Source of the DNA: Pseudomonadota bacterium
Lineage (GTDB): Bacteria > SZUA-182 > DTGQ01
Length of the DNA: 5,494 bases
Assembly (NCBI GenBank): GCA_030605265.1
Contig: JAUWIR010000341.1
Coordinates: forward strand, 1-5,494
Reading direction: 5' to 3'
Shown: positions 1 through 3,950 of the stretch, in pieces
How positions within the stretch are numbered: the stretch's first letter is position 1
How the letters are laid out: each line of letters opens with the position of its first letter
Position numbers and translations under genes: made by a program
The notes under the pieces: model-generated
Told to the model about the DNA's origin: nothing
Seen by the model: the letters and a program-made list of their open reading frames with translations, nothing else
Database searches by the model: none

Positions 1-45
1 TATTAAAATTAATTTTGGTAACTCTGATTCCATAAAAAGTGCAAA

Positions 46-495
46 ATGCATATCGTAGAAAATCTGAAAATTTTTATTTTTTGGGATCATAATTATGAAA
101 AGTGTAAACTGGAAAATGAAGGATGCCGAATAGTTCACCTTTTTTTAACGGAAAATGATTTCGATGAGCACATTAAGACAATAATAAAAGTTTATAATAA
201 TCAACGTGTAGCCATGATGGAAAGCATTGAAAAATATTTTCCTAAAGGGATAAGTTATACTCGCCCGGAAGGAGGGATGTTTCTTTGGGTTATGTTGCCT
301 GCCGGTTTTTCATCAATGAAACTTTTTACCCTTGCCATTAAAGAAAAAGTTGCCTTTGTACCTGGCAATCCATTTTATATTAATAAAGAGGAAATAAACA
401 CCTTAAGGCTTAATTTCTCCTGTGTAGATGAAAAAATGATAGAAACAGGGATAAAACGCTTAAGTGAATCAATTAAAAAATTTATAAAAAATTAA
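46..495 (+). pseudogene. C-terminal remnant of a fold-type I PLP-dependent aminotransferase (LysN/MocR-like)
   Basis: The reading frame encodes 149 residues; members of this family are normally about 400. From about residue 28 onward it matches the small C-terminal domain of class I/II aminotransferases. Visible motifs are ENDFDEHIKTI (36-46), RPEGGMFLWVMLP (73-85), VAFVPGNPF (102-110) and LRLNFS (120-125), whose Arg121 corresponds to the substrate-carboxylate-binding arginine. The large PLP-binding domain with the catalytic lysine is absent, and stops lie in frame upstream of 46, so it is not simply cut by the window edge. Residues 1-27 do not look like this family, so the true homologous part starts near 127 and the ATG at 46 is probably incidental. 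A second ATG at 95 (MKSVNWKMKDAE, then a stop) could be a relic of the original start. It cannot be an active transaminase. Family assignment is firm; the exact substrate class is uncertain. Confidence 0.82.
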
Positions 496-516
496 TAATA
501 ATAAAGATCAAAGGTT

Positions 517-1387
517 ATGAAAACCCACTCAAAAAAGAAAAGAATTCTTTTCTTTATCCTTGTGATCATCTTGGTTAGTGTAACTATTGTATTCATTAAA
601 AATAGAAAAGAATACACTCAGCCAATATTTGTTGAAGGCGGCAGAATTAGGGGGACCCGGACGAAAGAGTGTGGTATTGCCTTTTTTCAAGGGATTCCTT
701 TGCAGCACCTCCAATAGAAAATCTAAGATGGAAACCGCCCAAGGCTGTTATCCCCTGGAAGGGTGTAAGGAATTGTGATGAATTTGGTGCTTGGTGTCTA
801 CAGGATTCAGGCGGTGACCAGACGAAGTATCTTGCCATGATGGCCAAAGGGATAGGCCATGGCAGAGTAATGACACTGATACCCTCATGACTCTATATAG
901 TCTGAATGATCAGGCTACACGAAGAAAAGGTGAAATTGATCTTTATGGAGATGATCGCTTTGGGGTACACATGCGCTTTTTATGTAATCAGATGAATAAG
1001 ATTGACTGCCCCTCCTACCTTTACTTTTTCACCCGTGTTCCTCCAAGCAAAGCTCAGACTGCCGGTGCCTATCATTTTGCAGAGGTTCCCTTTGTATTCG
1101 GCACCCATGACTTTTTTTTCAAAGCCAGTGAAACTGACAAAAAGTAAAAAAAAAGCATGCAGCGCTATTGGACTGCCTTTGCTAAAACCGGCAATCCGAA
1201 TGGCCATGGTTTACCTGAATGGCCAACGTATGATCGGGAAAATGATCAATGGTTAACCCTGAACTATAACACCACCCCAAAAAAGGTTTCAAGAGCAAAG
1301 AAACTTGGTATCCTTGAAAATGCCTTAGGGAGATGGAAATTACAAATTTACCGTTTTAGGGGAGATTGTTATATCCCGCCAGCGTAG
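517..1387 (+). pseudogene. type-B carboxylesterase pseudogene (frameshift, internal deletion, in-frame stop)
   Basis: Intact relatives are exported alpha/beta-hydrolases of roughly 500 or more residues. Here one gene is spread over three frames. Frame 1 (517 to about 700) has a Lys-rich start, a hydrophobic anchor (residues 10-27) and VEGGRIRGT...FFQGIP. Loss of one T at 699-701 shifts to frame 3, which continues FAAPPIENLRWKPPKAV, PWKGVRNCDEFG and CLQDSGG up to about 865. The central region, including the oxyanion HGGG and GESAGG nucleophile segments, is then missing, roughly 250 or more codons judged from family length. Frame 2 resumes near 870 with DLYGDDRFGVHMRF, FTRVPPSKAQTAGAYHFAE (holding the catalytic His) and PFVFGTHD. 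A TAA at 1145-1147 in a poly-A tract interrupts this frame, which then continues as MQRYWTAFAKTGNPNG, LPEWPTYD and KKVSRAKKLGILENAL. Homology ends near 1325; the remaining codons to the TAG at 1385 are unlike the family. An RBS-like AAAGG precedes the ATG at 517. The gene is non-functional. Confidence 0.88.
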
Positions 1388-1493
1388 AACGAGTGGCCGT
1401 TGCAGTCGTTGTTTTTTGCAGTATGAAAACATTATAAACGGTAATTCGGTATTTTCCAAGTCCCTTATTAAAAAAGATCGATACTATAAATAA
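1329..1493 (+). pseudogene. unassigned coding remnant with a CxxC motif
   Basis: This frame is open for 54 codons between a TAG at 1326-1328 and a TAA at 1491-1493, and it has no plausible start. The translation begins GDGNYKFTVLGEIVIS, continues RTSGRCSRCFLQYENI and ends SLIKKDRYYK. It has a balanced, protein-like composition and a Cys-x2-Cys pair. I do not recognise the family. It begins where the esterase homology stops, in a different frame, so it looks like the 3' end of a second gene joined to the esterase remnant by a deletion or recombination. Its stop lies inside the left direct repeat of the adjacent MITE-like element. The alternative is chance: 54 open codons in AT-rich DNA are not decisive. 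Confidence 0.35.
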
Positions 1494-1691
1494 ATAAGTA
1501 ACAGTTCACTGGTTCAAAGGTTCAGGGTTTAAAGGTTTAGTGCTTATGGTTTTAAAAGACTAGAGTCAAAAAATTTACAGGTTCACCAATAACTTATTAA
1601 CGTGTAAAGGCTTGCGAGCAAGGTCAATGAAACGAAGGCAACCCTGAACGATGAACCTTTGAACCTGTGAACGCTTACATAAATAAATAAG
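1486..1691. repeat. MITE/REP-like element with 27-bp terminal inverted repeats and 13-bp flanking direct repeats
   Basis: The left arm (1498-1524) and the reverse complement of the right arm (1652-1678) agree at 24 of 27 positions; the shared core is GGTTCAAAGGTTCA. The arms are built from degenerate GGTTCA-type units of about 8 bp, and more such units lie just inside each arm. The direct repeat ATAAATAAATAAG occurs exactly at 1486-1498 and 1679-1691, hugging the inverted repeats like a target-site duplication. The left copy shares its last G with the inverted repeat. The interior (1525-1651) has no supported ORF, so the element would be non-autonomous, and a transcript across it could fold into a long hairpin. 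Because the direct repeat is a low-complexity TAAA run, it may instead be coincidental. Confidence 0.65.
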
Positions 1692-1708
1692 CTTTTTTAA
1701 GCAATAGA

Positions 1709-1717
1709 TGGTATAAT
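1709..1717 (+). promoter_or_regulatory. extended -10 promoter for the PIN-like gene
   Basis: TGGTATAAT is a perfect TATAAT preceded by the TGn extension. No good -35 hexamer is seen at the usual spacing, which extended -10 promoters tolerate. Transcription would start near 1724, leaving a leader of about 40 nt. An AGAGGGA ribosome-binding site lies at 1746-1752, a slightly long distance before the ATG at 1764. The -35 region falls in the right flanking repeat of the MITE-like element and in a small GCTT-TTTT-AAGC palindrome (1691-1702). Confidence 0.5.
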
Positions 1718-1763
1718 TAAAAAAAATAATAATTTTATAACTTACAGAGGGAATAAATCAGCC

Positions 1764-2438
1764 ATGACAGCAGAACAAAATTCCCCTCCTGAATACAGCG
1801 TCTTATTAATTGATCTGGATAATTGTCCAAGACAATTCAGAAATCTGCCTCATACAATTGAACAATTCACCAGAGTTGTCGCCTGCTATGGGAAGCAAGA
1901 ACCGAAGATCCCGCTCAATTTAGTCACCTTTCTTGCTAAAGCAATAAGTAATGGGAAATTAGAAATTGTAGGCATGCAAAAAAAGGGAAAAAATGCTGCA
2001 GATTTTGGTTTAACCTTTTGGGCAGGAAGGCTCATGGCCGAATTACCTCCTGAGACGGAATTTATCATCTTATCAGAGGATACTGATTTAAATCATGTGA
2101 TAAATCTGCTTCATACTGCCGGCCGGAAAGCTACTCGCATAAATGGCAAATCAAAAAATATCACCCTTGATGATAGTCAAGATAAATTGAATCTCAAGGA
2201 AGAAATAGATCCTCCAATTTTAGATGTTGTAGCAGAATACTATTATCAAATTTTACAGCCTGGCAAATCTCGCCCTAGAACAAAAAAAACATTGCATAAT
2301 AATATCACATCATATTTTAAAAAAAGGAAACAAATAAAACCTGAAAAAATTCTACAAGGATTGATTGATAGAGAATTCATTGAAATTGATGGCCACGACC
2401 GTGTAATTTATTCTGATAAAGAGGAACTGCCTTTTTAA
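1764..2438 (+). CDS. PIN/NYN-like putative ribonuclease with C-terminal winged-helix-like domain
   Basis: This is an intact 224-residue cytosolic protein with no signal peptide or membrane segment. Residues 11-128 look like a PIN-like (NYN/PIN superfamily) nuclease domain: strand one is VLLIDLDNC with acidic residues D17 and D19 and N20; then KKGKNAADFGLTFWAGRL with D80, matching the common KGKNALDF signature; then FIILSEDTDLNHVINLL with D106 and D108, matching the SxDxxxxxLI signature. These acidic residues would form the metal-binding site used for RNA cleavage in this superfamily. Residues 150-217 fit the small helical winged-helix-like domain often fused to this PIN class (SRPRTKKTLHNNI, then KPEKILQGLIDREFIE, then a short wing). 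The ATG at 1764 follows AGAGGGA at 1746-1752, and no better start is visible. The gene is monocistronic, with its own extended -10 promoter. It is AT-rich like the MNT/HEPN genes. RNase activity is inferred from the motifs; the target is unknown. Confidence 0.75.
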   Translation: MTAEQNSPPEYSVLLIDLDNCPRQFRNLPHTIEQFTRVVACYGKQEPKIPLNLVTFLAKAISNGKLEIVGMQKKGKNAADFGLTFWAGRLMAELPPETEFIILSEDTDLNHVINLLHTAGRKATRINGKSKNITLDDSQDKLNLKEEIDPPILDVVAEYYYQILQPGKSRPRTKKTLHNNITSYFKKRKQIKPEKILQGLIDREFIEIDGHDRVIYSDKEELPF

Positions 2439-2462
2439 AAATCACCTCATAAAGGATTATAG

Positions 2463-2612
2463 TCAAAAAAACACTTCTCCCTTAATAATTTTATAAATTT
2501 TTTTACCGGCAATACCATTCAGCACTGCATTGTTTAATTTACTGTTCGCACCTGTTATTATTTCATTAATAGGTGACCCCTTAGAGTAAATTTTACTTGA
2601 CTTTATGATATG
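2463..2612 (-). pseudogene. unassigned minus-strand coding remnant
   Basis: On the minus strand 49 codons are open between a TAA at 2613-2615 and a TGA at 2463-2465. The translation has protein-like character: SKGSPINEIITGANSKLN, then NAVLNGIAGKKIYK and a short IIKGEVFF end. There is no ATG start. The pattern of small residues followed by NAV and G-K-K-I loosely recalls the C-terminal end of xanthine-dehydrogenase-type molybdoenzyme subunits, but the resemblance is too weak to name it. It fills most of the gap between the PIN-like gene and the MNT/HEPN operon, and the operon's promoter overlaps it. An imperfect hairpin (2549-2575, CACCT...AGGTG arms) inside it has no U-run, so I do not call it a terminator. 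It may be chance coding in AT-rich DNA. Confidence 0.3.
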
Positions 2613-2625
2613 TTACTTTTATCTT
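2597..2625 (+). promoter_or_regulatory. sigma-70-type promoter of the MNT/HEPN operon
   Basis: TTGACT at 2597-2602 is five of six to the -35 consensus. A 17-bp spacer separates it from TATCTT at 2620-2625. Transcription would start near 2632, giving a short leader to the ATG at 2657. A perfect TATAAT also occurs at 2631-2636 but has no matching -35. An AAAGG ribosome-binding site sits at about 2639-2644. Confidence 0.5.
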
Positions 2626-2656
2626 AGTTATATAATCATAAAGGCTTGGATATGAT

Positions 2657-3025
2657 ATGGATAAATCAATAATTTACAGAAGCAGCATCAATACCCTTAA
2701 GCTTACCAAAGAAGAAAAAACCATCCTGCTGGAATTAAAGAAGGAACTTCATAGATTAGTAGGTGATTCTCTGGCAGGATTATTCCTCTATGGGTCAAAG
2801 GCAAGAGGAGATTCTGATGATAAGTCTGATATTGATGTAGCAATTATTGTCCAAGGGCTTACAAGAGAATTAAAAGATAGAATACTTACTAAAATTGCTG
2901 ATATTGAATTTGAGCACCTTACTCCCCTCTCAACCATAGTGATCTCAAAAAAAGACTTTGATAATCTCAAGAAAAGAGAAAGAAGATTAGCGCTTGATGT
3001 TGAAAAAGAGGGTATCTTGATATGA
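2657..3025 (+). CDS. MNT-type minimal nucleotidyltransferase (HEPN partner, putative antitoxin)
   Basis: This intact 122-residue protein is about the family's usual length. It carries the nucleotidyltransferase core LFLYGSKARGDSDDKSDID: the GS pair is G46-S47, followed by ARGD and by the two metal-binding acids D58 and D60. Characterised MNT domains of HEPN/MNT modules transfer AMP to the partner HEPN toxin and so silence it; this protein is inferred to act similarly. The strand that usually supplies the third acid (STIVIS, residues 92-97) has no Asp, so catalysis may be weakened or the acid may lie elsewhere. The rest is a helical N-terminus (17-35) and a charged C-terminal helix (98-118). 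The ATG at 2657 has an AAAGG upstream. Its stop overlaps the HEPN start by 4 nt (ATGA, 3022-3025), indicating translational coupling and antitoxin-first order. Confidence 0.85.
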   Translation: MDKSIIYRSSINTLKLTKEEKTILLELKKELHRLVGDSLAGLFLYGSKARGDSDDKSDIDVAIIVQGLTRELKDRILTKIADIEFEHLTPLSTIVISKKDFDNLKKRERRLALDVEKEGILI

Positions 3026-3426
3026 CTGAAGAAAATAAAAACATCAATATTCGAGAAGAAATGAAAAGAGCGGATCAATCAATAAAGGCTGCTTGCCTTT
3101 TATATAAAAATGGTTTTTTTAATGATGCAATTTCAAGGTTATATTACTTTCTTCTCTATAATATAAGAGCATTACTTTTAACAAAGGGATTTGAGCCGAA
3201 AAGCCACGAAGGAGCATTGAGGCTTTTTAGCCTTTATTTTATAAAAACAAGCATTTTTGAAATTAAATCTTCTCATGTATTTTCAAAAATGATGAAATAT
3301 AGAGAAGAAGCGGATTATAACCCCTCTTATCTCTTTACAAAGGAAGACTTCATTATTTTTTCCAAAGAATCTGAAGAATTAGCTGCTCAGATTAAGGAGT
3401 ATCTAAAGAAAGAGGGATACCTTTAA
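3022..3426 (+). CDS. HEPN domain protein (UPF0332/COG1895-like, putative toxin)
   Basis: This is an intact 134-residue, all-helical, cytosolic protein. Residues 35-69 read DAISRLYYFLLYNIRALLLTKG, then EPKSHEGALRLF. This is the conserved core of the UPF0332-type HEPN branch, with S38, Y41-Y42, R49, G56 and H62. YREEADYNP (93-101) is the second family signature, and the C-terminus (107-130) is a long charged helix. HEPN proteins paired with MNT partners act as RNases or RNA-binding toxins. Here the classic R-x4-6-H catalytic motif is absent: the nearest pairing, R49 and H62, is 12 residues apart. RNase activity therefore cannot be assumed. The gene follows the MNT gene with a 4-nt overlap and has its own AGAGGG ribosome-binding site (3007-3012). 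No convincing terminator follows the stop. Confidence 0.85.
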   Translation: MTEENKNINIREEMKRADQSIKAACLLYKNGFFNDAISRLYYFLLYNIRALLLTKGFEPKSHEGALRLFSLYFIKTSIFEIKSSHVFSKMMKYREEADYNPSYLFTKEDFIIFSKESEELAAQIKEYLKKEGYL

Positions 3427-3500
3427 ATTCAGATACAAATCACTGTGATAACCTATCTCAAAACATCGGCCGCAGACCAAAAAAATCAGGGCTTAACCCC

Positions 3501-3540
3501 AAGGAAAACCAGAGATAATAGACAAGGAAAACCAGAGATA
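3501..3540. repeat. two 17-bp direct repeats, period 23
   Basis: AAGGAAAACCAGAGATA is present exactly at 3501-3517 and again at 3524-3540, separated by ATAGAC. It opens the repeat-rich block downstream of the HEPN gene. Confidence 0.85.
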
Positions 3541-3552
3541 AGTATGATGTCC

Positions 3553-3616
3553 CCGGAATCGTCTCCGGAATCGTGCCCTAAGAATCGTGGAATCGGTGTT
3601 TCCGGAATCCGGAATT
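3553..3616. repeat. degenerate CCGGAATCG repeats
   Basis: CCGGAATCGT occurs exactly at 3553-3562 and 3565-3574. Degenerate copies follow: AGAATCGTGGAATCGG at 3581-3596 and TCCGGAATCCGGAATT at 3601-3616. Such GGAAT-rich runs are a recurrent intergenic repeat type in environmental bacteria. No transposase is visible here. Confidence 0.7.
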
Positions 3617-3629
3617 GCCCATATGTTCT

Positions 3630-3656
3630 CTCTGCGAACTCTGCGTTCTTTGCTTT
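3630..3656. repeat. period-9 CTCTGCGNN repeats
   Basis: Three imperfect nonamers follow one another: CTCTGCGAA, CTCTGCGTT and CTTTGCTTT. This is a short tandem array with no coding support. Confidence 0.65.
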
Positions 3657-3806
3657 TGCCCAACAAAGTTAATAAAAAACACAGAGTCAATAAAAAAACT
3701 CAGACAAGATAAATAATGTTAATTTATATTTTTTGGGTCTCCTCTTTTCTTAATATATTAAAAAATAAATAATTTAATGGTATCCCAGGAATTTTCATTT
3801 TTTTTA

Positions 3807-3838
3807 CGGCTCATCAGCTCAACAGCTTATCAGCTGTA
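3807..3838. repeat. period-8 CAGCTNNN tandem repeat (four units)
   Basis: Four octamers run in tandem: CGGCTCAT, CAGCTCAA, CAGCTTAT and CAGCTGTA. The last two can form a small hairpin (CAGCT-TATC-AGCTG). The array ends 4 bp from the original stop codon of the minus-strand surface-protein gene. In the minus-strand direction the hairpin is followed by A residues, not U, so it is not a standard terminator. Confidence 0.7.
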
Positions 3839-3842
3839 TTAT

Positions 3843-3950
3843 TTAATAGGCCCACCACGGCAGCACGTGAATGACGAATTCTGTTGTTGTTGCTCCGCCT
3901 CTGATGTCGTAGGCGGTAATTTCAACTGAGTAATAGCCGGGATACTGTGA
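3843..3950 (-). pseudogene. frameshifted original C-terminus of the surface protein
   Basis: In the frame that opens at 3950 and stops with TAA at 3843-3845 the minus strand encodes PGYYSVEITAYDIRGGATTT, then EFVIHVLPWWAY. This is the expected final beta-strands and D-x-R-G-G turn of the last Ig/cadherin-like module. The upstream gene enters the wrong frame at about 3945 and stops at 3922 instead. A 1-nt deletion or 2-nt insertion between about 3925 and 3950 accounts for it. It may be a real mutation or a sequence error. Confidence 0.75.

Larger units (their letters stand above)
3427..3842. other. non-coding, repeat-rich intergenic region
   Basis: No supported gene lies here. The one open frame of notable length on the plus strand (3445-3672) runs straight through the short repeats and resembles no protein family. 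The stretch separates the convergent ends of the HEPN gene and the minus-strand surface-protein gene and contains four separate short-repeat clusters, listed individually. The part between 3680 and 3800 is AT-rich and shows nothing recognisable. Confidence 0.7.

Noticed and set aside
2..58. Possible C-terminal end of an upstream gene (KINFGNSDSIKSAKCIS then stop)
   Set aside because: Only 18 codons are visible at the window edge, too short to support a gene call.
1388..1417. Terminator-like AACGA...TCGTT stem followed by six T residues
   Set aside because: The stem is only 5 bp with a 13-nt loop and two bases before the T-run. It also lies inside a coding-like remnant.
2549..2575. Hairpin with CACCT/AGGTG arms upstream of the MNT gene
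   Set aside because: The stem is bulged, no U-run follows, and it lies in the minus-strand coding remnant. No evidence for a terminator or operator.
3501..3616. CRISPR-like array
   Set aside because: Repeats are of unequal length with spacers of only a few bases, and no cas genes are present.
3445..3672. Plus-strand open frame of 75 codons
   Set aside because: It translates straight through the direct and tandem repeats, has no ribosome-binding site and has no recognisable protein features.
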